Made by a program: the position numbers and the translations under genes
Source of the DNA: Bedellia somnulentella
Lineage: Eukaryota > Arthropoda > Insecta > Lepidoptera > Bedelliidae
Direction of reading: 5' to 3'
Assembly: GCA_963576735.1 (NCBI GenBank)
Contig: OY755177.1
Span: forward strand, 8,184,001 to 8,248,000
Length of the DNA: 64,000 nt
Shown here: positions 1 through 13,258 of the stretch, one piece after another
Position numbering within the stretch: the first letter of the stretch is position 1
How the letters are laid out: the number at the start of each line of letters is the position of its first letter
Notes under the pieces: model-generated
Seen by the model: the letters and a program-made list of their open reading frames with translations, nothing else
Told to the model about the DNA's origin: nothing
The model's database searches: none

Positions 1-123
1 TCCATACTCGAAAAATATGCAATTGACAGAATAAAGAGTCCAACAAAGCTAAACCAAAATGCATCGATTTGTGGAACTCCCTGATGGTGTTGGCGTTAAT
101 AATGAGTTATGGTATCTGTACAG

Positions 124-3100
124 TGCTGCCGCGTGTGCTCGGACTGCGGCGCGCGCTCCCCGGGCGCGGGCCCGTCGTCGCGCTGGCACGCGCACTACAC
201 CGTGTGCGACTCGTGCTACCAGCAGCGGAACAAGGGCTCCAGCTGTCCGCTGTGCCGCCGCGCCTACCGCGCGCACGCCATGCGCGACATGACGCGCTGC
301 AACATCTGCAAGAGGTAGCTATACTTACATACCACTATACTCATAACGTGTGCGACTCGTGCTACCAGCAGCGGAACAAGGGCTCCAGCTGTCCGCTGTG
401 CCGCCGCGCCTACCGCGCGCACGCCATGCGCGACATGACGCGCTGCAACATCTGCAAGAGGTAGCTATACTTACATACCACTATACTCATAACGTGTGCG
501 ACTCGTGCTACCAGCAGCGGAACAAGGGCTCCAGCTGTCCGCTGTGCCGCCGCGCCTACCGCGCGCACGCCATGCGCGACATGACGCGCTGCAACATCTG
601 CAAGAGGTAGCTATACTTACATACCACTATACTCATAACGTGTGCGACTCGTGCTACCAGCAGCGGAACAAGGGCTCCAGCTGTCCGCTGTGCCGCCGCG
701 CCTACCGCGCGCACGCCATGCGCGACATGACGCGCTGCAACATCTGCAAGAGGTAGCTATACTTACATACCACTATACTCATAACGTGTGCGACTCGTGC
801 TACCAGCAGCGGAACAAGGGCTCCAGCTGTCCGCTGTGCCGCCGCGCCTACCGCGCGCACGCCATGCGCGACATGACGCGCTGCAACATCTGCAAGAGGT
901 AGCTATACTTACATACCACTATACTCATAACGTGTGCGACTCGTGCTACCAGCAGCGGAACAAGGGCTCCAGCTGTCCGCTGTGCCGCCGCGCCTACCGC
1001 GCGCACGCCATGCGCGACATGACGCGCTGCAACATCTGCAAGAGGTAGCTATACTTACATACCACTATACTCATAACGTGTGCGACTCGTGCTACCAGCA
1101 GCGGAACAAGGGCTCCAGCTGTCCGCTGTGCCGCCGCGCCTACCGCGCGCACGCCATGCGCGACATGACGCGCTGCAACATCTGCAAGAGGTAGCTATAC
1201 TTACATACCACTATACTCATAACGTGTGCGACTCGTGCTACCAGCAGCGGAACAAGGGCTCCAGCTGTCCGCTGTGCCGCCGCGCCTACCGCGCGCACGC
1301 CATGCGCGACATGACGCGCTGCAACATCTGCAAGAGGTAGCTATACTTACATACCACTATACTCATAACGTGTGCGACTCGTGCTACCAGCAGCGGAACA
1401 AGGGCTCCAGCTGTCCGCTGTGCCGCCGCGCCTACCGCGCGCACGCCATGCGCGACATGACGCGCTGCAACATCTGCAAGAGGTAGCTATACTTACATAC
1501 CACTATACTCATAACGTGTGCGACTCGTGCTACCAGCAGCGGAACAAGGGCTCCAGCTGTCCGCTGTGCCGCCGCGCCTACCGCGCGCACGCCATGCGCG
1601 ACATGACGCGCTGCAACATCTGCAAGAGGTAGCTATACTTACATACCACTATACTCATAACGTGTGCGACTCGTGCTACCAGCAGCGGAACAAGGGCTCC
1701 AGCTGTCCGCTGTGCCGCCGCGCCTACCGCGCGCACGCCATGCGCGACATGACGCGCTGCAACATCTGCAAGAGGTAGCTATACTTACATACCACTATAC
1801 TCATAACGTGTGCGACTCGTGCTACCAGCAGCGGAACAAGGGCTCCAGCTGTCCGCTGTGCCGCCGCGCCTACCGCGCGCACGCCATGCGCGACATGACG
1901 CGCTGCAACATCTGCAAGAGGTAGCTATACTTACATACCACTATACTCATAACGTGTGCGACTCGTGCTACCAGCAGCGGAACAAGGGCTCCAGCTGTCC
2001 GCTGTGCCGCCGCGCCTACCGCGCGCACGCCATGCGCGACATGACGCGCTGCAACATCTGCAAGAGGTAGCTATACTTACATACCACTATACTCATAACG
2101 TGTGCGACTCGTGCTACCAGCAGCGGAACAAGGGCTCCAGCTGTCCGCTGTGCCGCCGCGCCTACCGCGCGCACGCCATGCGCGACATGACGCGCTGCAA
2201 CATCTGCAAGAGGTAGCTATACTTACATACCACTATACTCATAACGTGTGCGACTCGTGCTACCAGCAGCGGAACAAGCGCTTGCTGTTGAAATATATTT
2301 AAAACAATAAAATCTCAACACATTTTTGTAGCTGACTCTGTGGACAGAGATCTCGAAAATAACCATGTCAATTGACCGCGGTATGCATAATGCGCTTGAA
2401 CTGTTGTCAAATGTTTAGGCATTTGGTATAATAAAGTGGCAATTTACATTTTGGCTTCATTCTACAAAATCACATGCGTTTATAAAGTGACAACACCGGT
2501 TGTAAACGATGAACGTAGTCAAAATGAATGAAATAATAGATGCATACGTCATACCCGTTGTCATTCTCCTAGACAAAAATAGATAATTTTCAAAAATTTG
2601 CATAAGTCATCTGATATCATGGTACAAAAAGCAAAGTGGAATATAGGTCAGAGTCCTGACCCTAATATTAATATATTTGGTTGCATAATTTTGTGCACTC
2701 AAAAGCCTATTGATAACCTGCAAACTTGTAAATTATTTCCTGTACTCATTCGAATTGATATATACAGGTACGTCCACGGGATGTGTGATCCTGACGCTGA
2801 CCCTGCACAGAATCGCGTGAAAAAGGAACAAAATCCATCTTACGAATATCATTGCCCTAGTTGCAAAGCACAAGTACAGATGGCCATTGCTAAAGGAGGA
2901 TGTAAGTATAATATGTTTTTTCTAACACAATGTCATTTTAATGTTTTATTATAACGTGCGTTACGGTTTTTCTTCAAAAAAAACAAGATGTCGTTTCTTT
3001 ATTCGTAACCTATGATAACAAAGAGTATTTATTTCTTTTTGTTTTCGAGAATGCAGGCTTTCACCATGGTTTTATATAATTACAAATTTCAGGGTAAATT

Positions 3101-6100
3101 CCATGTTGATTTTCCATGCATTAAGCAAATAAAATGTGGTGGATTCTTCGTTTCTGATATGATTGAAGATTCATGAAAGGTAGTGCACCTTTAAAAACTA
3201 TTAGTACATTATTGGACGTACAAACATAAGACCTTAGCAAACTATATTTTAACTCCATGGATACATCATACTTACTTTTAGCATTTGAAATAGGTAATGG
3301 TCGATATTGAAAACAGTAACTGGTAGCAGATTTTTTGTTATTACTCAAGCACCTTGTATCTTATTGTTTTGTTGTTTACTAATTTTATGTTCAGTATTTA
3401 CTACACAACTACATTTACTCACGTAGAGTTTACATTTACTAGTCTACTTTTGAGACAATAGTAACATTTCTTAGAAACTAAGTGACGGGGTTGTGATCTT
3501 CCAAGTGATTGGGATAGTTATTTGTAGATTAATACTCGTATATTTTTGAGTTATTATTTAGTTTTGTCGATATTTTAGGTGAATATACATATACATCATA
3601 TATATACCCGCGGCTACAAATCTCTAAAAAGGGTTGCCAGAGCTGAGAAATCATAAATTCCTCAGCCAGTTTTGGAAGTTGAGTGGGGAAAAGATGGTAG
3701 AATAAAGGTTGTTGGTGATGGGTCTCCAACCGCATCGCCCAAAAATTCCTTAAAAAGCCCCAAGTCCGTTAGTCGCCTCTTGTATAGTGCTATTGTAAGC
3801 CGACACTACACAGCTATTTGTGAATATGATAAAAATATATATTTCTCAGACTTATTTTCTTCAATAAAGAGAGGTCTACGTTATGAGATATGTTTTGAAC
3901 TGCCTGGGCACTACAAAAATGCACAGCTCTCAATTACAATACAACCATCTAAAAATCTCTTCATTAGATCCGCACAAATTGACCTACCTACTGATTACCT
4001 TAAAATAAACACAAGAGTATGTAAAGAAAGAAAAAGAAAAGAAAAGATTTTTTTTTATTTAGCACACCCATACAGTATTCAATGACATAATTTAAAGAAA
4101 TGGTTTCGCTAAATTGGGCCCACAATCAGTAATTTCTGATTTGTGTATGGGTATACACAAAATCAGAACTGGTTTTCATTATGAGCTGACCATTGATTTG
4201 TTTGAGGTTTAGCTTATATAACTGGGCTGCCAAGAAGCAAATATGCTTTTGTCATAAATATAAAATTATATTAAATCAAATAAATAATCATTTATTTCAA
4301 AGTGAAAAAATAAATATTTGTTTTTTTGAACGCCAAATTGCAACTTAATACTAAGTTTACTTCGGATTCGGAAGGTGTTATTTCGACAGAAAAACCCGTA
4401 AGAAACTCATCAACACACAACTTTTTTACGTCCATGACAACACTGACTGCTATGAATCCTAGAAATTGGTAGTCAGAGCTTCAGAATTAGAATCTCGTTG
4501 GCTTCTTTTGGAAATTAGGTGGGGAAAGGATTGTTAAATAAAGGCTGGTTGGGGATGGCTCCCCAGTCATTGCCCAACCATCACTCTTAGTCGCCTCTTA
4601 TGAAACCCACTGGAAAAAATATTGAATCTATGCGACATTACACAGCAACGTTTCATACATGCCAATTTTAATGTCTTAATTTTCTTTGCTTCCTTTTGAC
4701 AATCTATCTCTATTTATTTTACCGCCCGTATTGGCCCTTGCTAAATATGTTTGCCACTTTACTTTTATACATTCATTTTTATATACAAAATTCACTCTAC
4801 TTTGTTTTTTTATAACACACATTACTCGACTATTAATTTAGATTAGGAACTACAACCATTTACCCAATCCGTTTTTCATTTGAATTTTAATGTCTTCATT
4901 CCACTTAACATCGTCTGTGAATAAATTGACTAGAAATAATAACGCTTCTCTTGAAACTTTAGTACCGTCCTATTACGAGTTTGTAGATGAAGTTATCTTG
5001 AATGATACCAAGTTTTATTTAATTAAAACTAATTATACTCGGGTAGGCCACTTCTTTGTGATCGAACTTCTCTGGAACAGCTCGACCGATTTCAATCAAA
5101 TTTGCCATAGTAATCAAGTGGACATTGTTAAGTGTCATAAGGGGTCGCAAGTCGTGATGGAACCTACCATTGAGGAATAATCACCGAAAAACCTTTACCT
5201 ACCTCAATCAGCTTAATTAATTTCAATCGCAATTTGCATTTAAGTCCTAGTTGAATGCTATATGGGTACATTTTTCATTGAATTCAATAAGGAATCTGAA
5301 CCTATATAACAAATAATCTATTACCTTTAAATACATTATTAAATTAATGTCAATTAATAGAAAAATATGCCTTTAAATGTTAAACTGCGACGTAAGAAAT
5401 AAAAAAAAGTAAATTTTATAAAACGTTTATAGCTCATGATTCTGTATAAGATAATGTTAAGTTTTTCTACCTTCATATACTCACGGCTCTCATCCCCAAA
5501 ACGAGTATGGCATTGGAATCAACAAAACCTAAGCGCCGTTTTTATATGACAGAAGAAAAAAATATTTGTGATAATGAATTTCCAACCACATTACCGACTA
5601 TTCACTCAAACAGCCTCAGATCCTTTAGTCGCCTCGTACGCCACCCACAAAAAGTGATAGTGCACTGCTATTCTAAACTAATACCACATGATTCCGATAC
5701 CACTAACGTTAACATAGTGACAATAAGTATTTCTATAATTAAAATAAATTTAACTTCTTAGAAATCATAGTCACTATACTTAAAATAAAAATGAATTATT
5801 TAAATGATAAATTCGTCAGTGCAACCGTCACATAAATGTTGGTGTAGAATTTCATTATCACAGAATTAAACTTATGAGCTATGCTTGCATTGAAAAACGT
5901 ATATTGTAACACAAGTAGTAAAGACGCTGTGTAAGCGCATTGCGCTACCGTATTTAGAAATCTATGACTTGTAAAAATTAATGGCGTCTTGTGTTTTGTT
6001 TGTTTAAGTTTTGAATTACTGTTATATTTCGCTTATCTCGCTATGGTAGTGTGTTGTCTGATATTTCTAACACTTAATGCAATAGTATCACAACGCGTGT

Positions 6101-9100
6101 CATAAGTAATCGTGTGCTTTGAAAGCCGCAATTGAACCTATTAATCGTAATTTGGTATGTATGTAGTATAAATTGCTTCCTATTATAATATTTTCTCCAT
6201 GAAATGTCAGTATCTTAAAATGAAATAATTCTTCAGCTTTAAAAACAAACTCAATGATATAATTGTTATATTCTGTCTTTAGAAAACGTAGTTGGTTATG
6301 TTTATTAAAGTCCTTATAATAGGTTGTCCCTAAACCGAAAGAACACTACAGTATTATGCAAAGAACAAGGGACATTTTAAGTAAAAGTTTTTCATTTCTT
6401 ATGGTAAACGCTGATTTATTACTATTTAGGGTTCCGTAGCCAAATGGCAAAAACGGGACCCTTATAGATTCGTCATGTCTGTCTGTCTGTCCGTCCGTCC
6501 GTCCGTCCGTATGTCACAGCCAGTTTATTCCGAAACTATAAGAACTACATTATTGAAAATTGGTGCGTAGATGTATTCTGTAAACCGCATTAAGATTTTA
6601 AAATAAAATCTGAAAAAAAAACCAAAATTTTTAGGGTTCCCCATACATAGAACTGAAACTCAAATATATTTTTTTTATCAAACCTATACGTGTGGGGTGT
6701 CTATCAATAGGTATTTGAAAATGATGTTGAGGTTTCTTATATCATTTTTTTCAAAACTGAATAGTTTGCGCGAGAGACTTTTCCAAAGTGGTAAAATGTG
6801 TGTCCCCCCCCGTAACTTCTAAAATATGGGCATGATAAAACTGAAAAAAATATATGATGTGTATTACTATACAAACTACTAACAAAAATTGGTTTGAATG
6901 AGATCTAGCCAGTAGTTCTATTTTTAAACGTCATAAATCAAATTACTTGCTAGTGCTGCTACGGAACCCTTCATTAGCGAGTCCATCTCGCTCTTGGCCG
7001 CTTTTTTGATTGTTGGGAAATCTTCCGATGATAACCTATAAATAAACAAATATGCCCCGCTATCAAAACAAACTACGTTGTCTCATTGAATGAAGCGTTC
7101 GAAATAAATTACGATACAATGTTAAGTGCCCTGCAACTTAACATGAAATCTAATGAAAGCAATAATTGACTGTATAATTTTATCCCAACTATTGAAAGTT
7201 ATCTTTTCATCGGCAAATATCCCTACAAAAACTTTACGACTATATTTTAAGGGGTAGTCAACGATTCTTATTCATACATTGATTGCCATTTGAATGGTTT
7301 GTAATGGGAAAACAGTAAATATTAGTCAGTAGCTGATGAATGATTCGATCATTCAATGACTTCTGAACCAGATTCTTGTAATGTGAGTTGATTTTGACGT
7401 CAGTAGTAAAATGAGATGATGCAGTACGGTGTAGTACTATTTTATATGGACACTACAAATTGCTATATAATAGTCATGAACTATTATTTATCATTTATGA
7501 AGATTCATAATTAGAACTCATTGTTTTTTCTAGTCACTTAAGCATTAATATTTATTTTAACACTCATGAAACGACGCCGTAAATAAACAACACGGCACGA
7601 ATGCAAACCGTGGTTATTATGAAATTTTTCCAGCACACATAACAAAAAGCTAACCTTGATCGTGGCTTAGTGTTGATAATTTTTTTCGAATAAGTGTCAC
7701 ACTATATTGTAGAAAATGATAAGCTCAAGAAATAATTGGAGAAGTGATATAAAAATGGTGAAAAGTGATTTATATATTTATAAAAAAACGACCAGTGATT
7801 TTTTATAGATGAAATTAACGTGTACTAGAACTAGTAAGTGAATTTTATGTGTTTATTATAGCAATGGAAGAGGATAACCTGCCTTCGACATCGCAAGACT
7901 CTTCATTTGGTGAGGACAGCCTACAGGAGCAGGATCCTCTGGCCCTTGATAGCAAGGTAATTATTATTTATTATTTTGATCTTATAATGAGTGCGGAGAA
8001 CTATCTGTAAATTCTAAACATTTTAAGTATACATTTCTATAACAATATTAATCAATATTGGAATGACATGAAAAAACCACGACTATATTTGCTTTAAGGG
8101 CTCGTCAGATTAGAACAATAATTAAATTTGGTTCATTAACTGTGTTGTTTGTAGTTGTTTTGTATTTTTAGTTGTAATATGTTGAACGGGAATTGACTAT
8201 TTATCTTTATTGCCATTTTGTGTTCTCTTCTAGTAAGACATACTTTGGCACGTTTAGGGTCATTGCTTTTAGAGATAGTGACCCTGATCTTGTCTTAAAT
8301 TGTTAACCTGAAGTTGTATTCAACAATTTCTTAACAGCCTTTTAAAGTGATATACGTTCACTATCTTCTTGCGATCCTTTCATTTTTCTTTGGTGTTTGC
8401 AGAGACTATCGATTGCCATTTTGTTATCCTGGCTAACCTCATGGATTTTCTACAACTCATATCTCGTTAGCAATCTGTAAAATTAGTTATGGTAATTGAT
8501 TTTGATAAAAGTAAAATAGCGAGCTTCTTAAAACCCCGTATCGATAAAGCACATCGTATATCACCCACATAAATAGAAGTCGGTGTTTGATTAAGCTAAG
8601 CTCAACCGACTCATTTGTCATATGTTTTTTAGGCTGACATTGGCTTAGGAAAAGGCAAGCCATTCTCCGTATCATCGAAAGTAGCCAAAAAGAAAGTAAG
8701 CGGCTATAAGTTGAAAGGTGGTTTTTCGCCGGCTGGGAAAATCGGATTCCAAAAGCGGCAACGGTCGAGTTTCCTGGATTTCGGAAGAAAAAGAGGAAGC
8801 AAGCCCAAAATGAGAGGGGTTTTTGGCGTCCCGGGGTTGGGATTACAAAGACCCCAAGCTCCCGATAACAAGTCAGCTGATGATGATCCAGGTAAGAAAT
8901 ATTACTTACTATTATTATTTAAAACATTTTTACCATTTAAAAATACAATGTTAAGGAATAAGTGAGTTACTTAAATATTATTTGCATAAATTGAAGTAAT
9001 ATTAAAAATAGGTCCTTTATATTAAAAACAATTTTTTCCATTCTTTTAAATAATGAATATAGGACCAAAATCTAGTTTTCATGGGTACACATAACTATTT

Positions 9101-11619
9101 ATGAAAATACCATTATTGTAAGATTTGTGACATGTTTATTATTATTGGTTCTCTCTCACTGTATTGTACATTTATATTTATTTAATCCTATTTATAATTA
9201 TAAATGTGAAAGTTTAGATGTTTGGATGTTTGTGCGTTTGAGGCGAAAAGGCTCCTCAAGTACATAATGTACAGTTCTCCAAAATTAATAATGCGCATGC
9301 AGATCTTCGATAATTTTCGTAATCCTGAAAAACCGAATAATTGGATCGTAAGGGCCCTTAACGATGCACTTTCATTTTGCAACTTGTCTCAAAGGCTTGG
9401 TAAAATACGAGTCAATATCATCTGTTCAAATGTCAATCGTCTTTCTTTACATATTGTTGGTGACATATCTCGGTGTGGAATTATATAGAGCTGCTATCAT
9501 AAACCTTCTTGGGTTTGTTTTCAAATGTGAATTTAATTTTAACTTTATTGGAGAGAAGCTCCATTTATCTCCGACTTTTGTGTTAGGCTTGTCGCAGAAC
9601 TCCTCCTAAACGGTTGATCCGATCACAGCCAAATTTTGCACGATGGTTCAAGACATCGAGGACAAAGTTTTAAAAGTACTATACAATTTTCGAAGTAAAT
9701 AAATCCAACCAAGAAGTCGGTATTGACAGACCTGTTTCTATGCTTTCATTCATCAATCTACTCGTCCTTTCTTTTTTATTCTTCATACTTGATGGATTTA
9801 AGTGCAGTTAAGTGAATTTGTGATTGTTTTTCTGAAATCTTTAACTGCTGTCTTAAATAAACAAGCAATAAATAAATAAATAATTTTTCAGGTGTGGAAA
9901 ACAAGTTGGTAATGTGTTCGAGCAAAGACAAGTTCGTGCTGACCCAAGATCTGTGCGTGATGTGCGGCGCTATCGGCACGGACTCGGAGGGCTGTCTGAT
10001 AGCTTGCTCGCAGTGCGGGCAGAGCTACCATCCTTATTGTGTCAATATTAAGGTATGTTTATTTGTGTTTTTTGTCTGGAAAATTACATTTTATTCCGTT
10101 GATTTTATTGTGTGATCTGATTATATTTAACTAATAAAGCATTTTTTATTTAGGACAATCCACATGTTATAACTATATGTCATTTACGGGATATCTCTGT
10201 AAGGATAGTGGAGGTACACATCCTAGTCAGCATCACGTGTGTTAAATTACAAATAAACGGAAGCTAGTTTGTTACTCTCAAATATATTACTTTTCAAGTT
10301 TTTGAGGAAAGTAAATAGAATTTCTCTGAAGATTTGTTTGCATCTAGATTTTGGTTTCCCTGAATGAAATCGCTCGCTCTTGCCAGACTGCTCTGCCACA
10401 CGCTCTGTCACAAGCTTGGTGTGCCTCCTTAAGTCTTTAAGGATGTCTAGTCTCCTTAATGTTACAGAATAATTCACGTAGATCGTATCTCTTTATTATC
10501 GTAGTGTCATGCTTTAAATGACATTTGATTGGCCAATTTATCGTATTTTTATTGATGTGCAGGTATCAGCGGTGATCGTGACGCTAGGCTGGCGCTGCCT
10601 GGACTGCACAGTGTGTGAAGGCTGCGGCTCCCGCGACGACGACGCGCTGCTGGTGCTGTGCGACGAGTGCGACACGGCGTGGCACACGTACTGCGCCGCG
10701 CCCGCGCTGCCCGACGTGCCGCGCGGCTCGTGGCGCTGCGAGCGCTGTCGCCGCTGCGTGGTCTGCGGCACGCGCGACACGCCGCTCTGGTGCGACAACT
10801 ACACCGGTACGTCTACTCACTATTAACACATTCGACACCGCCTGGCACATGTACTGCCACTGCATCTCTACGTTAATATTTTCACGCGCGATAACCACGC
10901 CTGGTGCGTCAACTACACCGGTACGGTCTGATCATTACTCTTAGCACACCTACTACGGTTTGTTGCACGTACGACACCCGGATTCTGGTCGGTCCATAAG
11001 TGAGTGATCCTTTTCGAAATTTAAACAAATTCTTTATCTATAAAACTGAGTACAAAATGTAAAATTGTAAATTTTCAGCATATTGGTTATTTTGTAACTA
11101 TAACATAATATTTTTAGTCACTAGAATTTGATCTCGATGTGTCTTAACATATCTACTTATTGTATAAAGATAATTACCATAGATATAACACGGACCCGAG
11201 TAGCGATGAGCAACTACCATTCTGAAAAATTCCTCAGCCACTTTTAGAAAGTTTAGTGGGGGAGAAGATGGTAAAATAAAGGTTTTTGGTGATGGGTCTC
11301 CAACCGCATCGCCCAAAAATCCAATAAAAAGCCCCAATACCCTTAGTCGTCTCTTACGACACCCGTGGGTAGAAAGGGGTAGCGACATTCTAAGCCGGCA
11401 CTACACGGCGACCATCATTTATTTCATTATTATTATTTTTAACCATTCAAACCCTTAATTTCCCCCCAGAATGCGGTCCCTGCTCGTCGCTAGTGATGTG
11501 CTGCGTGTGCTCGGAGCCGTACTCGGACGGGGAGCTGATCATCCAGTGTCTGGGCTGCAAGCGCTGGCTGCACGCCGCCTGCGACGAGATCCGCACCGAG
11601 GACGACGCCGAGACTTGCT
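124..11619 (+). CDS. KMT2C: KMT2C/D-type histone H3K4 methyltransferase, PHD-finger block (internal exons)
   Basis: Seven exons can be joined with GT-AG sites and matching phases: 124-314, 2768-2901, 7862-7956, 8633-8891, 9892-10052, 10563-10806 and 11470-11619. Exons 1-2 encode a Cys-rich PHD unit containing CDSCYQQ, CPLC and CNICKRYVH, closely like the third PHD of MLL3. Exons 3-4 encode a low-complexity acidic stretch and then a basic Gly/Lys/Arg-rich linker. Exons 5-7 encode the second PHD cluster, with motifs such as LCVMCG, ACSQCGQSYHPYC, GWRCLDCTVCEGCG, LCDECDTAWHTYC and LIIQCLGCKRWLHAAC. In the family these fingers read histone tails within the nuclear COMPASS-like (MLL3/4) complex that monomethylates H3K4 at enhancers. 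Drosophila carries this half as the separate gene Lpt. The 5' exons lie outside the window. The last exon probably ends in phase 1 at 11619, but its partner exon is not visible before the gap at 14036. The family call is firm; whether this half is joined to the SET half is inferred. Confidence 0.88.
201..2278 (+). repeat. Perfect 146-bp tandem array of a PHD half-exon (14 copies plus 34 bp)
   Basis: Units start at 201, 347, 493 and so on every 146 bp to 2099, with a partial unit at 2245-2278. Each unit holds the last 114 bp of the PHD exon plus the first 32 bp of its intron. I saw no base differences between units. Every unit keeps the exon's splice donor but has no acceptor AG before it and carries an in-frame TAG just after the donor. 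146 is not a multiple of 3, so read-through would shift frame. The first donor (315) joining to the acceptor before 2768 gives the normal protein, so the extra copies would lie in the intron. Identity this complete fits either a very recent expansion or an assembly error. Confidence 0.97.
3582..3813 (-). mobile_element. SINE-A copy (RTE-tailed SINE)
   Basis: Near full-length member of the most abundant repeat family here. Read on the minus strand it runs from GTAGTGTCGGCTTA through GGTTGGAGACCCATCACCAACAACC to a CTGGCAACCC tail region, and it has diverged at the very 3' end. No coding capacity. Confidence 0.85.
4290..4440 (-). mobile_element. LINE 3'-end fragment (same family as 37690-37885)
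   Basis: On the minus strand it contains GTTGATGAGTTTCTTACGGG, then CCTTCCGAATCCGAAGTAAA, then an AT-rich end with AAATAAATGATTATTTGATT. This arrangement also occurs, in the other orientation, after the second N gap. It is a 5'-truncated non-LTR retroelement tail. Confidence 0.7.
4450..4650 (-). mobile_element. Decayed SINE-A copy
   Basis: Recognisable blocks on the plus strand are GGTAGTCAGAGCTTCAGA, GGTGGGGAAAGGATTGTTAA and CTTAGTCGCCTCTTA, in the family order and spacing but with many changes. Confidence 0.7.
5475..5672 (-). mobile_element. Strongly decayed SINE-A copy
   Basis: Starts with ATACTCACGGCTCTCATCCC and ends with CCTTTAGTCGCCTCGTACGCC plus GTGATAGTGC. The middle is largely unrecognisable. 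The spacing of the two ends fits the family length. Confidence 0.55.
6428..6970. mobile_element. Non-autonomous DNA element with AGGGTTCCGTAGC terminal inverted repeats
   Basis: The 13-bp ends AGGGTTCCGTAGC (6428-6440) and GCTACGGAACCCT (6958-6970) are perfect inverted repeats 543 bp apart. Just inside the left end is a (GTCT)n/(GTCC)n microsatellite (about 6477-6510). There is no open reading frame of note. I recall similar elements as common in lepidopteran genomes. It sits in the KMT2C intron. Confidence 0.8.
8399..8450 (-). mobile_element. Short RTE 3' fragment
   Basis: GCAGAGACTATCGATTGCCA and the following CCTGGCTAACCTC match, in reverse complement and with changes, the last coding part of the intact RTE at about 61995-62040. 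It is a decayed remnant in a KMT2C intron. Confidence 0.6.
9195..9660. repeat. Probable decayed repeat in the KMT2C intron before PHD exon 5
   Basis: Phrases such as GTGAAAGTTTAGATGTTTGG and CGGTTGATCCGATCACAGCC are typical of non-autonomous insect elements. No ends, inverted repeats or coding content could be defined. The family is unassigned. Confidence 0.35.
10807..10945 (+). pseudogene. Decayed partial copy of the KMT2C PHD exon 10563-10806
   Basis: Directly after the exon's donor, 10828-10925 repeats pieces of the same exon with many changes: TTCGACACCGCCTGGCACATGTACTGC echoes the exon's GACACGGCGTGGCACACGTACTGC, and GCGCGATAACCACGCCTGGTGCGTCAACTACACCGGTACG echoes its last codons and donor. 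It is not open in frame (GATAACC holds a stop). It looks like an old version of the exon-end-plus-intron-stub duplications seen at 201-2278 and 16214-17265. Confidence 0.75.
11218..11412 (-). mobile_element. SINE-A copy, 3' tail replaced
   Basis: Well-preserved body on the plus strand (TTCCTCAGCCACTTTTAG to AAGCCGGCACTACACGGC). The tail half (CATACATATACTCACGGCC) is missing at the left edge. Lies in the intron before the last PHD exon. Confidence 0.85.
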
Positions 11620-13258
11620 GTAAAGCTAAGTTAGTAGCGTGCTATTGTTATGTTCATTGGTTAATGTATAGTTGTGTTTGGCGGATTATTTGGGCGTTTT
11701 TTTTTTTCGTTGTACCTGCACTTTTTGACATGTCCCATCGCTATTCCACGATTTTTCACGGTTTTAATAAACTTGATATAAAGAAAATATGATATCGTAG
11801 CTAATTAGAATACCAAGCAACTTCATAAAAAGTTTTAATCTAAGCATAAACCAGACATTTAAATTTTATCCATTATTAAAGTTGACAATACCCCTACTTC
11901 GACCATGTCCCACGACCAACGAGCATTGAAAATAGGCTAGAAAATCCATTTTTTGGCACACTAATAGCACTGCTTTATTTGCAAAACGTAGAAAATAGTA
12001 TAGCCTTATCTACTCTTCCAATTTATAAGCGAATATCATTTTTAAATGCTTAAATTAAAGACTTTGTTAGAAAACCAAAATTGGTAACACGAGGAAAATT
12101 ACACTGAGTGACGTTGGTATGTTATCATATTACTGAAATATTAGTACCACCAATCCTATATTATTTCTCCCTAGTAACCTTAAGTATTGTGCCAACGGTC
12201 ATCTTTGTTTTCACTACATATTGTAAGCAGCGACCGGCTTGTCTAGACACGTTTTGTTAAAGGGCGTCGAAAGTGTAAATAAGAAACTCCACTGACTTGC
12301 GGCAGTTTTGAGGTTTGTATTCAGATTATCGTAACTCTTATTATTTTGTTATAAACCATAGTGTATTGCATTTGCATATTTTGGTTCATATTTTTAGATA
12401 AATAAAAATTTCAAACAGAAACATTAATTTGTTTCGGACGCTAGTCGATACGTTACGTTCCCTTGAGTGACTTTAACCAAAAATATTTCTCAGTGGATGG
12501 GATTGTCACTCAGTGGAACTGTAAAACCATGTGCATATTGTAATTTGATGGATTCAATATAAATTATTATTAACTATATTAAGTCATAAAGTCATAATTT
12601 TATATTTTATAACCCCAATTATATTATTTTACTTTTCCATAAAGAACTGTGTGGCCAGCAAAAGGGGTTTGTTTGTTTGTTTGTTAAAACAAATAATAGG
12701 AAATTATGTTAATAATTTATTATGAGCATAAAGGGGGAAATCATAAAATTATTTTATTGGTCCCTAAATATGATGTAAAAGAAGAAATAAAACTTCATAA
12801 TGGCTCTCACTTCAGCATAACGAATGAAAAGATATAGAGAAACATTAAAATCTAATCTAGAAAAATACTAGGAATACAAAAAAAATTATACGCGAAGCCT
12901 TTGGTAGTTTTTTGGAAAAAATCGCAATTTTTGTTTTCTTATGGGTAAATTTTAAAACGTTTTTTTGCCGTATTAGCTACCACTTACAGTAGTTCATGGA
13001 TTATCCATTATTTACTGAGCACGTTTTATATGATCGAAAAACAGTATTGTGCCCAATTTATTTACTTAGCTCATTAAAAAGAATCATTGTTTTTGTAAAT
13101 TTTGTTTTATCTAATAAGGATATTTTTTTCTTGATTAGTTTTTTTTATAATTGTAAGTTTAAGAATTTGGCGAGATTTGTTCGAAAGACTATTTTTGGTA
13201 ATTTTATAGGTTTTTTCGCATATTTTATAACGAAATATGTTATTTTTTAAATCTTTTT

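Larger units (their letters stand above)
2902..7861 (+). other. Large KMT2C intron filled with repeats
   Basis: No coding exon is recognisable between the donor at 2902 and the acceptor before 7862. The stretch holds three decayed SINE-A copies (about 3582-3813, 4450-4650 and 5475-5672), a LINE 3' tail (4290-4440) and an AGGGTTCCGTAGC-bounded element (6428-6970). The rest is AT-rich unique-looking DNA in which I see nothing more. An ATG at 7864, just inside the next exon, follows AT-rich sequence and could serve an alternative transcript, but nothing here proves that. Confidence 0.6.

Noticed and set aside
350..2216. Series of identical 86-codon open frames
   Set aside because: They are one out-of-frame reading of the 146-bp array, repeated; the true protein frame is the PHD exon and stops after each donor.
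201..2278. CRISPR-like array
   Set aside because: Units are directly abutting and identical throughout with no unique spacers, in a eukaryotic gene.
4890..5180. 96-codon open frame
   Set aside because: No start context, domain or splice partner; AT-rich intron with repeat-like phrases such as GAACAGCTCGACCGATTTCA.
10538..10898. Long antisense open frames opposite the PHD exon
   Set aside because: Explained by the high GC content of the exon; the sense strand encodes a clear PHD finger with correct splice sites.
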